DNA from: Polaromonas jejuensis NBRC 106434
Lineage (GTDB): Bacteria; Pseudomonadota; Gammaproteobacteria; Burkholderiales; Burkholderiaceae_C
NCBI RefSeq assembly: GCF_001598235.1
Contig: NZ_BCYO01000001.1
Coordinates: 473,681 to 537,680 of the forward strand
Length of the DNA: 64,000 bases
Direction of reading: 5' to 3'
In this document: positions 34,862 to 44,619 of the stretch, one piece after another
How positions within the stretch are numbered: position 1 is the stretch's first letter
How the letters are laid out: each line of letters starts with the position of its first letter
Notes under the pieces: model-generated
What the model was told of the DNA's origin: nothing
Databases searched by the model: none
Seen by the model: only the letters and a program-made list of their open reading frames with translations
Program-made: the position numbers and the translations under genes

Positions 34862-35775
34862 ACCCCAGCAACCCGCCTGCCGCATCGGCGTCCACCCACC
34901 GCGCTCCGTCCCGGTTCGCCCAGTTTTACGCGCTGACCAAGCCGCGCGTGGTGCAGCTCATCGTGTTCTGTGCCCTGATAGGCATGGTGCTGGCCGTTCC
35001 CGGCGTTCCGGGCTGGTCTCACATTCAGCTGGCCCTGATCGCCTGCGCCGGCATCTGGCTGGTGGCCGGCGCCGCCGCGGCATTCAATTGCCTGGTGGAG
35101 CAGCATATTGATGCCCGCATGCGCCGCACGGCCTGGCGCCCCACGGCGCGGGGCGAGCTCAGCAATCCGCTGACCCTGGCGTTCTCCGCCGGCCTGTGCG
35201 CCCTGGGTTCGTGGATTTTGTACGTCTGGGTCAACCCGCTCACCATGTGGCTGACGTTTGCCACCTTTGTAGGCTATGCGGTGGTCTACACCGTCATTCT
35301 CAAACCGCTCACGCCGCAGAACATCGTGATCGGCGGCGCTTCCGGTGCCATGCCGCCGGTGCTGGGCTGGGCCGCGATGACGGGCTCGGTGGGGCCGGAA
35401 GCGCTGATTCTGTTTTTGATCATCTTCCTCTGGACGCCGCCGCATTTCTGGGCGCTGGCGCTGTACCGCGTGGAGGACTACCGCAAGGCCGGCCTGCCCA
35501 TGCTGCCGGTGACGCACGGCAACGAGTTCACCCGCCTGCAGATTTTTCTCTACACCCTGGTCTTGTTCGCCGCCTGCCTGATGCCCTTCATCTTCAAGAT
35601 GAGCGGCTGGCTTTATCTGGTGGTCGCCGTGCTGCTCAGCATAGGCTTCAGCTGGTATGGCTGGCGGCTGTGGCGCGCCTATTCCGAGGCGCTGGCGCGC
35701 AAGACCTTCCGTTTTTCACTGATCCATCTTTCGGTCCTGTTTGCAGCGCTGCTGCTGGACCACTACCTCGTATGA
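34858..35775 (+). CDS. ctaB: Protoheme IX farnesyltransferase (heme O synthase)
   Basis: The 305-residue UbiA-family protein has about nine helices. The first prenyl-diphosphate binding motif is N77-x3-E81-x3-D85 in [12 protein letters not shown], with glutamate where many homologues have aspartate, and [11 protein letters not shown] follows later. It attaches farnesyl to heme B to make heme O, the substrate of CtaA. It overlaps ctaA and the SCO gene by four bases each, so the three are translated as a unit. Confidence 0.93.
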   Translation: MNPSNPPAASASTHRAPSRFAQFYALTKPRVVQLIVFCALIGMVLAVPGVPGWSHIQLALIACAGIWLVAGAAAAFNCLVEQHIDARMRRTAWRPTARGELSNPLTLAFSAGLCALGSWILYVWVNPLTMWLTFATFVGYAVVYTVILKPLTPQNIVIGGASGAMPPVLGWAAMTGSVGPEALILFLIIFLWTPPHFWALALYRVEDYRKAGLPMLPVTHGNEFTRLQIFLYTLVLFAACLMPFIFKMSGWLYLVVAVLLSIGFSWYGWRLWRAYSEALARKTFRFSLIHLSVLFAALLLDHYLV

Positions 35776-36401
35776 ACACAAACTCCATGCGGCCCGGCCG
35801 CCGTCTCGCACTCAAAACCATGGCCGGCGCCGCGGCCCTGGCCCTGACGGCAGGGCTTCTGACGGCCTGCGCGCCCGACAAGCCGCAGTTCCAGAGCGTA
35901 GACCTGACCGGCGCCGACTATGCCCAGGGCTTTGCGCTGGCCGACCACAACGGCCAGCCGCGCGCGCTCAAGGACTTTGCCGGCAAGGTCGTGGTGGTAT
36001 TTTTTGGCTTCACCCAGTGCCCCGATGCCTGCCCGACCTCCATGGCCGAACTGGCGCAGGTCAAGCAATTGCTGGGGCCCGATGGCGACAAGCTGCAGGT
36101 GATCTTCATCACCGTCGACCCCGAGCGGGACACGCCGGAGCTGCTCAAGGCCTATATGGCCAACTTTGATCCCACTTTCCTGGCACTGCGGCCCAGCATG
36201 GACCAGCTACCCCAGGTCGCCAAGGACTTCAAGGTGTACTACAAAAAGGTCGAGGGCAAGACGCCAGGCAGCTACACCATGGACCATTCGGCTGGCAGCT
36301 ACATCTTCGACGGCAAAGGCCGTATCCGGCTGTACAACCGCTACGGCGCCGGTGCCGAGGTTCTGGCCTCCGACATTCGCCTGCTGCTGAAAAATACCTG
36401 A
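35772..36401 (+). CDS. SCO1/SenC copper chaperone, lipoprotein
   Basis: The 209-residue protein has a lipoprotein signal with lipobox around C33 (LLTACAP), and a thioredoxin-like domain with the copper ligands C83 and C87 (TQCPDACP) and H172 ([10 protein letters not shown]). SCO proteins deliver copper to CuA in subunit II or keep its cysteines reduced. Its ATG overlaps the ctaB stop. It closes the oxidase assembly operon. Confidence 0.93.
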   Translation: MNTNSMRPGRRLALKTMAGAAALALTAGLLTACAPDKPQFQSVDLTGADYAQGFALADHNGQPRALKDFAGKVVVVFFGFTQCPDACPTSMAELAQVKQLLGPDGDKLQVIFITVDPERDTPELLKAYMANFDPTFLALRPSMDQLPQVAKDFKVYYKKVEGKTPGSYTMDHSAGSYIFDGKGRIRLYNRYGAGAEVLASDIRLLLKNT

Positions 36402-36440
36402 TCGGCCGCATCCCGGGTCTGGCGGCGGCGAGCCGCCCAT

Positions 36441-36475
36441 GAAAAACGGCCTGTCCCCTTTGCGGGAGCAGGCCG
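36441..36475 (-). terminator. Terminator of rpoH
   Basis: A stem CGGCCTG-TCCC/GGGA-CAGGCCG with a small bulge is followed, on the minus strand, by TTTTTC. It ends rpoH and may also slow plus-strand transcription from the SCO gene. Confidence 0.85.
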
Positions 36476-36511
36476 GTCTGCACGGCGGGCGTGCAAGCGT
36501 AGAAATCTATC

Positions 36512-37480
36512 TCAGGCGTAGGCCGCCAGCACCTTTTTCATTTTTTTCATGGCCGCCACTTCAATCTGGCGGATGCGCTCGGCGCTGACCTTGTACTCGG
36601 CCGCCAGATCGTGCAGCGTCATGCCGCCCGAACCGTCGTCATTGACCTTGAGCCAGCGCTCTTCCACGATGCGGCGGGCACGCGGATCGAGTTCTTCCAG
36701 CGCGGCGCCTATGCCGTCCGAGGCCAGGTTGTCACGCTGGCGCGACTCCATCAGTGCCGTCGGCTCCTGCGTGGCGTCGGCCAGATAGGCGATCGGGCCA
36801 AAAGCGTCGTCGCCGTCGTCGCTGGGGCTGGGGTCCAGCAGCACATCGCCGCCCGACATGCGCTGCTCCATCTCGATGACTTCCTCGCGCTTGACGTTCA
36901 GCGTCTTCGCCATGGAGTCAATCTGGCCTTCGGTCAGGGTGTCGCGGTGCGTCGCCACATCCGCGTCGTCCTTGAAGCCCTGTTTCATGGAGCGCAGGTT
37001 GAAAAACAGCTTGCGTTGGGCCTTGGTAGTCGCCACCTTGACCATGCGCCAGTTTTTCAGGATGTACTCGTGGATTTCGGCCTTGATCCAGTGCATGGCG
37101 TAGCTCACCAGGCGCACATTCTGGTCAGGGTCAAAACGCTTGACCGCCTTCATCAGGCCGATATTGCCTTCCTGGATCAGGTCGCCGTGCGGCAGGCCAT
37201 AGCCCAGGTATTTGCGCGAAATCGACACCACCAGGCGCAAGTGCGAGAGCACCAGCTTGCCGGCCGAGTCAAGATCGTTGTTTTCTTTCAGGTTTTTGGC
37301 AAATTCCTGCTCCTGCTCCAGCGTCAGCATGGGCAGGCGGTTGACCGCCGAGATATAAGCATCCAGGTTGCCCAACGGGGGAACCAGCGACCACGGGTTG
37401 ATGATGGCCACGGCACCCGTTTGGGCAGCAGGCATGGCCATGGTGGCGGTCAGGGTTGGGCTGGAAAGGGCATAAGACAC
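36512..37480 (-). CDS. rpoH: Heat-shock sigma factor sigma-32
   Basis: The 322-residue protein has the RpoH layout: NPWSLVPPLGNLDAYISAVN at the start, region 2 with GLPHGDLIQEGNIGLMKAV and LVSYAMHWIKAEIHEY, the RpoH-box-like KLFFNLRSMKQ, and a region 4 helix-turn-helix ending VSAERIRQIEVAAMKKMKK. The start is a GTG with AGGAG seven bases upstream; the longer frame upstream runs through the operator and is rejected. A perfect CIRCE element lies 33 bases before the start, placing rpoH under HrcA control. Confidence 0.94.
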   Translation of the reverse strand: MSYALSSPTLTATMAMPAAQTGAVAIINPWSLVPPLGNLDAYISAVNRLPMLTLEQEQEFAKNLKENNDLDSAGKLVLSHLRLVVSISRKYLGYGLPHGDLIQEGNIGLMKAVKRFDPDQNVRLVSYAMHWIKAEIHEYILKNWRMVKVATTKAQRKLFFNLRSMKQGFKDDADVATHRDTLTEGQIDSMAKTLNVKREEVIEMEQRMSGGDVLLDPSPSDDGDDAFGPIAYLADATQEPTALMESRQRDNLASDGIGAALEELDPRARRIVEERWLKVNDDGSGGMTLHDLAAEYKVSAERIRQIEVAAMKKMKKVLAAYA

Positions 37481-37512
37481 GGCAGAACTCCTTTTCTCTG
37501 TTGGGCCAAATA

Positions 37513-37539
37513 TTAGCACTCCATTGGAGAGAGTGCTAA
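37513..37539 (-). promoter_or_regulatory. CIRCE operator (HrcA binding site) of rpoH
   Basis: TTAGCACTC at 37513-37521, nine spacer bases and GAGTGCTAA at 37531-37539 form the exact CIRCE consensus. HrcA binds this element and represses heat-shock genes at normal temperature. The hrcA gene itself is in this window at 59700. Confidence 0.96.
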
Positions 37540-37803
37540 GCAATAGGTTCAATGATCTGGATAGCGCAAGGCTAATTGGCGATCAGCGTTTTACTGGGTG
37601 TGAGCGGGCTTGCGGCCTTTAGTTCAGCGGCAAGGGTTTCCGGTTTGTAAAGGGCAGCAGGATGTCCCGACATCCGTTTCAGGGGCGCGGCGACGTCCCA
37701 GCCTGTGGCGCATGATGAAATCAGGCTCCAGCCCAATATCAACGGGTGCAAGCAGCTATGCCTTTGATAGCGATTTCGGTGGGCGGGGTGGCGGATGCCG
37801 TCT
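37540..37803. other. Gap upstream of rpoH with one repeat element
   Basis: No gene was recognised. The rpoH promoter must lie at the left end near the CIRCE element. The rest contains the ~60-bp repeat ending in GCTAT-N7-ATAGC. A 120-codon minus-strand frame here looks random in composition. Confidence 0.6.
37714..37771. repeat. ~60-bp element ending in GCTAT-N7-ATAGC
   Basis: The block CAGGCTCCAGCCCAATATCA is followed by GTGCAAGCA and the exact palindrome GCTATGCCTTTGATAGC at 37755-37771. The same order of blocks occurs at 44557-44616 and 45865-45924. Confidence 0.75.
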
Positions 37804-38100
37804 TCAGGGCAGGCGCCGGTCTTCGCGGACTTCCCTGACCTCGACGTCCACGACATCGCCGCCATGGGCGGCATTTTCGCGCCCGGCTCCACCCGGCCAC
37901 ATGCCTTGCGCAGAGAACTGCCGAAACCGGCCAAACACCGCGGCGGGCGCGGGTTTACGGCCTGTCACCAGGGCCTTGAGCAGGCTCAAGGCCACCACGA
38001 TCAGTGCGGCGGCCAGCAGGCTGACCGCAAAAATGGCCGCGAACAGGCCCAGAAAGAGTTTCAGAACAAAGTGCGGAATTCGGCTGGCAAGGCTGGGCAC
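37804..38100 (-). CDS. Small membrane-anchored protein of unknown function
   Basis: The 98-residue protein begins with a basic stretch (PSLASRIPHFVLKLFLG) and a long hydrophobic helix (AAIFAVSLLAAALIVVALSL), then a positively charged linker VTGRKPAP and a C-terminal DVVDVEVREVRED motif. That combination recurs in unnamed Comamonadaceae proteins. The start is a GTG with AAGGA seven bases upstream. It lies between rpoH and the DUF962 gene, on the same strand as both. Confidence 0.6.
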   Translation of the reverse strand: MPSLASRIPHFVLKLFLGLFAAIFAVSLLAAALIVVALSLLKALVTGRKPAPAAVFGRFRQFSAQGMWPGGAGRENAAHGGDVVDVEVREVREDRRLP

Positions 38101-38182
38101 GTAAAAATCCTTTAAACATCAGACATGGAGGTGAAAGCGCGGTTTTCAAGCCGGAACCGCGGCGGGCGGGGCGGCCAATGAA

Positions 38183-38650
38183 TTACCAGCGGATACCGAC
38201 TTTACCGAAGAGTTTGCTCAGTGCAAACAGGGGGCCTACCCAGAGGTACTGGATATCTTCAAGGAAAGAGGGCTTTTTTCCTTCCATCTTGTGGCCGATG
38301 AACTGCAAAATCCAGGCGCCGACGAAGATGGCGAGGCAGATCTGCAGCCGCCGTGGGCCCATGGCGAACACCAGCACTATGGTGACGGCCGACCACAGCA
38401 CCATGGTGAGCAAAAACACCCAGGACAGCCTGGCGTAATAGACCATGCTGGCCGCTATGAACACATACGCGACGTAGGGATGCAGGGCAAACAGCATGCC
38501 CACCAGGCTCAGCATGATGAGCGGAATGGCGATGAAGTGAATCAGTTCGTTGCGCGGGTTCTGGTGGCTTTCCCCGTAGTGCGCGAGCAGCCGATCCACC
38601 TTGCGCGGCGCGGCCGCCGCAGGGGCCGTGGTGTCGGTGGCGGTCGTCAT
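38183..38650 (-). CDS. DUF962 (Mpo1-like) membrane protein
   Basis: The 155-residue protein has the DUF962 signature HYGESHQNPRNELIHFIAIP near residue 24 and QFIGHKMEGKKPSFLEDIQYLWVGP near the end, with four or so helices between. The yeast relative Mpo1 is an iron-dependent dioxygenase that oxidises 2-hydroxy fatty acids, and the conserved histidines here are in matching places. A bacterial role is not established. ATG start. Confidence 0.85.
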   Translation of the reverse strand: MTTATDTTAPAAAAPRKVDRLLAHYGESHQNPRNELIHFIAIPLIMLSLVGMLFALHPYVAYVFIAASMVYYARLSWVFLLTMVLWSAVTIVLVFAMGPRRLQICLAIFVGAWILQFIGHKMEGKKPSFLEDIQYLWVGPLFALSKLFGKVGIRW

Positions 38651-38786
38651 GGTCTGTCCCCGGAGTTGATCCTCCAGACTGTAGTCGCCGGGCCGGTTTG
38701 CGCAAGTACCAAGGGGTCAGGTGTTTCCCGCAGGCCCGGTCATGGGGCCTGCAAGGCATTTCCGGCGCGGCCGGCGGATAGGGCGA

Positions 38787-40001
38787 TCAGGCCAGCAGGG
38801 CCTGGGCAAATTCGCGGGCGCTGAAGGTTTCCAGGTCTTCCAGCTTCTCGCCCACGCCGATGAAGTACACCGGCACCGGGCGCCGATCCGGCGCGGCCAG
38901 TGCCCGCTCCCGCGACCACAGCGCAATGGCGGCCAGCACGCCCCCCTTGGCCGTGCCGTCCAGCTTGGTGACGATCAGGCCGGTCAGCTGCAGCGCATCG
39001 TCAAAGGCCTTGACCTGGGCCAGCGCGTTCTGGCCGGTGTTGCCGTCGATGACCAGCAAAATTTCATGCGGCGCGGTGGCGTCGGCCTTTTGCACCACGC
39101 GCTTGATCTTGCGCAGCTCTTCCATCAGGTGCAGCTGCGTGGGCAGTCGGCCCGCAGTGTCGACCAGCACCACATCCTTGCCGCGCGCCTTGCCGGCCGT
39201 GACGGCATCAAAGCTCACGGCGGCCGGGTCGCCGCCTTCCTGGCTGACAATCTCGACCGTGTTGCGATCCGCCCAGATGCTGAGCTGCTCGCGCGCCGCC
39301 GCGCGGAAGGTGTCGGCGGCCGCCAGCAGCACCGAGGCGCCCTCGTTGGCCAGGTGGGCCGTGAGTTTGCCTATCGATGTGGTCTTGCCCGCGCCATTGA
39401 CGCCCGCAACCATGATCACCGTGGGCTGGTACTGGCCAATCACCAGGGCCTTTTCCAGCGGCTTGAGCAACTGGGCAATGGCCTCAACCAGCGCATTCTT
39501 GACGGCCACCGGATGCGTCATGCCGCCTTCCTTGACCCGGCGTTTCACGTCGTCCAGCAGGTGTTCCGTGGCCTTCACGCCGGTGTCGGCCATCAGCAGG
39601 GCGGTTTCCAGGTCTTCGTACAGCGCATCGTCAATGCGGCTGCCGGTAAAGACCGTGGAGATGCTGGAGCCGGTCTTGCGCAGGCCCGCCTGCAGCTTGC
39701 CGAGCCAGCGCTGGCGCTCAGGCGGCACCGCGCCGGGCAGTGGAATTTCAATCGGGGTGACCAGGGCGCTGCCAATCAGCCCGCCGCCCGTGGTGCTGGG
39801 CGCTGGCGGGGAGGGGAGGGGTGCAGGTGGCCGGGGTAGCGCAGGCGCTACGGCCTCGGACGGCGGAGCCGCCACGGGCGCCAGTGCCTCCGGCGGCGCC
39901 GGGGCCACCGTTGTCGGCGGCAGCGTTACGGCCTCCGGTGATGGAGGCGCCATGGCCTCTGGCGGCGCTGGCTTTTTGAATCGCTTGAAGAAACTGAACA
40001 T
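38787..40001 (-). CDS. ftsY: Signal recognition particle receptor FtsY
   Basis: The 404-residue protein has an unusual Pro/Ala-rich N-terminal segment of about 70 residues in place of the acidic A domain, followed by the NG domain: GVNGAGKTTSIGKL (G1), DTFRAAAREQL, DTAGRLPTQ, TKLDGTAKGG and GVGEKLEDLETF. FtsY docks ribosome-SRP complexes at the membrane. It is transcribed divergently from the M16 peptidase genes. Start ATG. Confidence 0.95.
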   Translation of the reverse strand: MFSFFKRFKKPAPPEAMAPPSPEAVTLPPTTVAPAPPEALAPVAAPPSEAVAPALPRPPAPLPSPPAPSTTGGGLIGSALVTPIEIPLPGAVPPERQRWLGKLQAGLRKTGSSISTVFTGSRIDDALYEDLETALLMADTGVKATEHLLDDVKRRVKEGGMTHPVAVKNALVEAIAQLLKPLEKALVIGQYQPTVIMVAGVNGAGKTTSIGKLTAHLANEGASVLLAAADTFRAAAREQLSIWADRNTVEIVSQEGGDPAAVSFDAVTAGKARGKDVVLVDTAGRLPTQLHLMEELRKIKRVVQKADATAPHEILLVIDGNTGQNALAQVKAFDDALQLTGLIVTKLDGTAKGGVLAAIALWSRERALAAPDRRPVPVYFIGVGEKLEDLETFSAREFAQALLA

Positions 40002-40092
40002 TGGGTATGCTTATAGAGTCCTGGTGCCGCGGCGTCCTGGCCGAAATGCCATATTTCAGGCGAGCGGCGGCATCGCATGAGATGAGTATTCT

Positions 40093-41595
40093 ATGAAACC
40101 CCTCTCCTTGAGCGCTTTGTCCATGCCCATCCTCTTTTCGCCGCCACGAATTGCGCGCTTCGCCCCTCTGGTCCTGGCCGCCGCGCTGGCCCTGGGCTCA
40201 GGCGTCGCGGCACGGGCGCAGCCGGCGCCCGAGGCGGTCACGCAGTTCACGCTGGCCAACGGCCTGACGGTGATTGTCAAACCGGACCACCGGGCGCCCA
40301 CCGCGGTGCACATGCTGTGGGTGCGTGTGGGCGCCATGGACGAAGTGGACGGCACCTCGGGCGTGGCCCATGCGCTGGAGCACATGATGTTCAAGGGCAC
40401 GCCGACCGTGAAGGCGGGCGATTTTTCCAAGCGGGTGGCTGCGCTCGGCGGGCGTGACAACGCCTTCACCAGCCGCGACAACACGGGCTACCACCAGCAG
40501 ATCCCGGCCGGCAAGCTGGAAGAGGTGATGCGCCTGGAGGCCGACCGCTTCGCCCACAACCAGTGGCCCGATGAGGAGTTCAGGCGCGAGATCGAGGTCG
40601 TCAAGGAAGAACGCCGCTTGCGCACCGAAGACTCACCGCGCGCCATGCTGTACGAGCAGCAGGCCGCCGTGGCCTTCCTGGCCTCGCCCTACCGCCGCCC
40701 CATCGTCGGCTGGATGAGCGATCTGGACGCCATGACGCCAGGCGATGTGCGCGACTTCTACCGGCGCTGGTATGTGCCGGCCAATGCCGCAGTGGTGGTG
40801 GCCGGTGATGTGGACGTCGCGCAAGTCAGGAAACTGGCCGAAAAATACTATGGCGGCATTGCCGCACGCCCCGTGCCCGAGCGCAAGCCGCGCCTCGAGC
40901 CCGAGCAGGCCGGCCTGCGCCGCCTGGAGTTCAAGGCTCCCGCCAGCCAGGCCTATGTGGGCCTGGCCTTCAAGGTGCCCAAGCTGGAGCCCGCAGACCT
41001 GACGGATGCCGCGGGCGCGGCGTCGCCCACGGCAGCGGCCTCGCGCGATGCCCTGGCGCTGACGGTGCTGGCCGCGGTGCTCGACGGCTACAGCGGTGCC
41101 CGCCTGGAGCGCGCCCTGGTCCAGGGGGAAGGGCGTGTGGCCGACAGCGCCGGCGCCTCCAGCAGCCTCCTGGGGCGCGGGCCGCAGATGTTTATCCTGG
41201 ATGGCGTTCCGGCCGAAGGAAAAACCACGCAGCAGGTGGTGGATGCCCTGCGCCGGCAGGTGGCCGTGGTGGCCCGCGACGGTGTCAGCGAGGCGGAACT
41301 CAATCGCGTCAAGACCCAGTGGGCGGCCAGCGAAACCTACAAGCTGGACTCGCTGTTCAGCCAGGCGCGTGAACTCGGCTCCAACTGGATACAGGGCCTG
41401 CCTGCAGACGCCGGCAGCCGCGTGATCGCCCGGCTGCGCAGCGTCACCGGTGCCGAGGTGCAGGCCGTCGCCGCCAAATACTTCGGCGATGACCAGATGA
41501 CCATGGCCACCCTGTTGCCGCAAGCCATGGACCCGAACCGCAGGCCGCGCCGGCCGGCGGCGGCTGGCCGGCACGATGCCGGCGTCCTGAACTGA
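40093..41595 (+). CDS. M16-family zinc peptidase, catalytic partner
   Basis: The 500-residue protein has a signal peptide ending near ARAQPAP and the inverted zinc motif HALEH (H93, E96, H97) with the downstream glutamate in EIEVVKEERRL, as in insulinase-type M16B peptidases such as the pitrilysin and processing-peptidase families. It should act in the periplasm. The next gene encodes the non-catalytic partner, an arrangement seen for many bacterial M16B pairs. ATG start, divergent from ftsY. Confidence 0.9.
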   Translation: MKPLSLSALSMPILFSPPRIARFAPLVLAAALALGSGVAARAQPAPEAVTQFTLANGLTVIVKPDHRAPTAVHMLWVRVGAMDEVDGTSGVAHALEHMMFKGTPTVKAGDFSKRVAALGGRDNAFTSRDNTGYHQQIPAGKLEEVMRLEADRFAHNQWPDEEFRREIEVVKEERRLRTEDSPRAMLYEQQAAVAFLASPYRRPIVGWMSDLDAMTPGDVRDFYRRWYVPANAAVVVAGDVDVAQVRKLAEKYYGGIAARPVPERKPRLEPEQAGLRRLEFKAPASQAYVGLAFKVPKLEPADLTDAAGAASPTAAASRDALALTVLAAVLDGYSGARLERALVQGEGRVADSAGASSSLLGRGPQMFILDGVPAEGKTTQQVVDALRRQVAVVARDGVSEAELNRVKTQWAASETYKLDSLFSQARELGSNWIQGLPADAGSRVIARLRSVTGAEVQAVAAKYFGDDQMTMATLLPQAMDPNRRPRRPAAAGRHDAGVLN

Positions 41596-41609
41596 AGGGG
41601 GCGACCCTC

Positions 41610-42965
41610 ATGATAAATGCTACAAAAAACATAGCTGTACGCGCTTTCGTGGCGGGCGCTGCAGGCCTATTTATTCACTCATTGGCGCTGGCGACGATTC
41701 CGGTGCAGCACTGGACCCAGGCCAGCGGCGCCGAGGTCTACCTGGTCGAGAACCCGGCCATCCCCATGCTGGATGTGCAGATTGACTTTGATGCCGGCAG
41801 CCGCCGCGACCCGGCCAGCCAGACGGGCCTGGCCAGCGTGACGGCGGGTATGCTCGACAAGGGCGTGCGGGCGAAAGACGGCGAAGCTACAAAGGATGAA
41901 AACGCGCTGAGCGAGGCCTGGGCCGATCTGGGCGCGCAATTTGGCGCCGGCGCCTCGGCGGATCGCTTGAGTTTTTCATTGCGCTCGCTGACCGAGCCCG
42001 GCCTGCTGGACAAGGCCGTGGCGCTGGCTGCGCGCGAGATGGCCGAGCCGTCCTTCCCGGACGCCATCTGGCAGCGCGAACGCCAGCGCCTGCAGGCCGC
42101 GCTCAAGGAGTCCTACACGCGTCCCGCCTCCGTGATTCGCCGGGCCTACGCCCCCGCCGTTTATGGCTCGCACCCTTATGGCTATGAGGTGACAGAGGCC
42201 ACGCTGGCGCGCATCAGCGTGGCCGACATGCGCGCCCTTCACGCGGCCAGCGTGGTGGCCTGCCGCGCGCGCATCAGCATGGTGGGCGCCGTCACGCGTG
42301 CGCAGGCCGACAGCATCGCCGCGCGCCTGCTGTCGCGCCTGCCGCAAGTCGCTTGCGCCAGCCTGCCGCCGCTGCCGCCCGTGCCCGAAGTCGCGCCGCT
42401 TGCCCAGGCCCAGGAAAAACGCATTCCCTTCGAGTCGGCGCAGGCCCATGTGCTGATCGGCCAGCCCGGCTACAAGCGTGATGACCCGGACCATTTCGCC
42501 CTGAGCGTGGGCAACTACATCCTGGGCGGCGGCGGCTTTGTGTCGCGCCTGACCACGCAAGTGCGCGAAAAGCGCGGCCTGGCCTATGGCGTTTCCAGCT
42601 CCTTTTCCCCCGGCCGGCATGCCGGCAGCTTCACGGTGGGCCTGCAAACCCGGCCCGACCAGGCCATGCAGGCGGTTGAGCTGGTGCGCCAGGTGCTGAA
42701 GGACTTCGTGGCCAACGGGCCCACGCCGGCCGAACTCCAGGCCGCCAAGGACAACCTGATAGGCGGCTTTGCCCTGGGCCTGGACAGCAACCGCGGACTG
42801 CTGAGCAACATCGCCGGCATGGCGTGGAATGGTTTGCCCCTCGACTATCTGGACACCTGGACGCAGCAGGTGGACAAGGTCACTGTGGCCGACGTCAAGG
42901 CGGCGTTTGCGCGCAAGCTGCAGCCGGAGAAAATGGTGACTGTTATCCTTGGCGCCGCACCATGA
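41610..42965 (+). CDS. M16-family non-catalytic partner
   Basis: The 451-residue protein keeps the M16 fold and the substrate-side R/Y pair motif REKRGLAYGVSSSF, but lacks the HxxEH zinc site, so it should be the inactive subunit of a heterodimer with the preceding gene. The first 20 or so codons coincide with a GCTAT-type repeat element (41619-41660), which thus supplies the start region and part of the signal peptide. It overlaps rsmD by four bases. Confidence 0.88.
   Translation: MINATKNIAVRAFVAGAAGLFIHSLALATIPVQHWTQASGAEVYLVENPAIPMLDVQIDFDAGSRRDPASQTGLASVTAGMLDKGVRAKDGEATKDENALSEAWADLGAQFGAGASADRLSFSLRSLTEPGLLDKAVALAAREMAEPSFPDAIWQRERQRLQAALKESYTRPASVIRRAYAPAVYGSHPYGYEVTEATLARISVADMRALHAASVVACRARISMVGAVTRAQADSIAARLLSRLPQVACASLPPLPPVPEVAPLAQAQEKRIPFESAQAHVLIGQPGYKRDDPDHFALSVGNYILGGGGFVSRLTTQVREKRGLAYGVSSSFSPGRHAGSFTVGLQTRPDQAMQAVELVRQVLKDFVANGPTPAELQAAKDNLIGGFALGLDSNRGLLSNIAGMAWNGLPLDYLDTWTQQVDKVTVADVKAAFARKLQPEKMVTVILGAAP
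41619..41635. repeat. GCTAC-N7-ATAGC copy at the start of the second M16 gene
   Basis: One arm mismatch. It is read as GCT ACA AAA AAC ATA GC from codon 4. Following GCGC, GGGCG and AGGCC blocks match the extended element. Confidence 0.8.
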
Positions 42966-43624
42966 AATACACCCCCGCCAAGCCCTCTACCAAAGCCCCT
43001 CCAACGGACTATGCCAAGGCGCGCGCCGTGGCCGCGCACGCCAGAGCCCATGCCAAGCCGCCCGGCGAAATCCGCATCATAGGCGGGCAGTACAAGCGCA
43101 CCAAACTGCCGGTGGCCAACAAGCCCGGCCTGCGCCCCACGCCGGACCGCGTGCGCGAGACCCTCTTCAACTGGCTGGGCCAGGATTTGACCGGCTGGCG
43201 CTGCGTGGATGTGTTTGCCGGGACCGGCGCTCTGGGTTTCGAGGCTGCCTCACGCGGCGCGAGCGAAGTGCTGCTGTGCGAGCAGGACCCGGCGCTGGTG
43301 CTGCAGCTCAAGGCCCTGCAGACCAGGCTGCAGGCCGCCATGGTCAGGATCGAGCGCGGCGACGGGCTGAGCCTGCTGCGCCGCCTGCCGGCGGGCAGCC
43401 AGCAGCTGGTGCTGCTCGATCCGCCCTTTGAATCCACCCTGTTCGAGCCCGCGCTGAAAGCCGCCGCGCAGGTGCTCGGCCCGACTGGGCTGATTTACCT
43501 GGAGGCACCCAAGGCCTGGAGCGACGAGGAACTGGCGCCGCTGGGCCTGCAAGTGCACCGCAGCGGCAAGGCCGGGGCCGTGCATTTTCATCTGCTGGCC
43601 GGCAAGGACGCGCCCGCCGCCTGA
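42962..43624 (+). CDS. rsmD: 16S rRNA (guanine(966)-N2)-methyltransferase
   Basis: The 220-residue protein has the RsmD motifs IRIIGGQYKRTKLPV, RPTPDRVRETLFNWL, the SAM-binding VDVFAGTGALGFEAASRG and the catalytic DPPF. It methylates G966 of 16S rRNA. The first 30 or so residues form a lysine/alanine-rich extension. Its ATG overlaps the stop of the M16 gene (ATGA), and coaD follows, a common pairing. Confidence 0.94.
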   Translation: MKYTPAKPSTKAPPTDYAKARAVAAHARAHAKPPGEIRIIGGQYKRTKLPVANKPGLRPTPDRVRETLFNWLGQDLTGWRCVDVFAGTGALGFEAASRGASEVLLCEQDPALVLQLKALQTRLQAAMVRIERGDGLSLLRRLPAGSQQLVLLDPPFESTLFEPALKAAAQVLGPTGLIYLEAPKAWSDEELAPLGLQVHRSGKAGAVHFHLLAGKDAPAA

Positions 43625-43711
43625 GCAGGCGCCTGCTGTGGCCTTGCCTGCCTTGTGGCTACATGGCCTGCCGGGCCGCGGCTAAAGGGCGGGCCGGGGC
43701 ATAATTCCCCC

Positions 43712-44517
<806 letters not shown>

Positions 44518-44556
44518 CGTTCAAGGGGCTCAAAATGCTGGTTTGGGCCGGTTTCA

Positions 44557-44616
44557 ATGCTCAAATCGGCCTCAAGCCCGAACAATACCTGTGTTGTCAG
44601 CTATTGAATTCATAGC
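44557..44616. repeat. Left 60-bp repeat flanking the integron remnant
   Basis: This element contains GCTCAAA, CCTCAAGCCC, ACAATAC and ends in the exact palindrome GCTATTGAATTCATAGC (44600-44616). It aligns along its full 60 bases, in the same orientation, with 45865-45924. Confidence 0.8.
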
Positions 44617-44619
44617 GGT

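Noticed and set aside
37572..37934. 120-codon minus-strand open frame upstream of rpoH
   Set aside because: It crosses a repeat element and overlaps a better-supported small membrane protein; no family features were seen.
38732..38754. GCAGGCCC/GGGCCTGC hairpin after ftsY as a terminator
   Set aside because: The stem is perfect but neither side has a T run, so a terminator role is not supported.
42239..42647. Possible defence or toxin-antitoxin genes in minus-strand frames opposite the M16 genes
   Set aside because: Only shadows of the M16 coding sequence; no start signals or domains.
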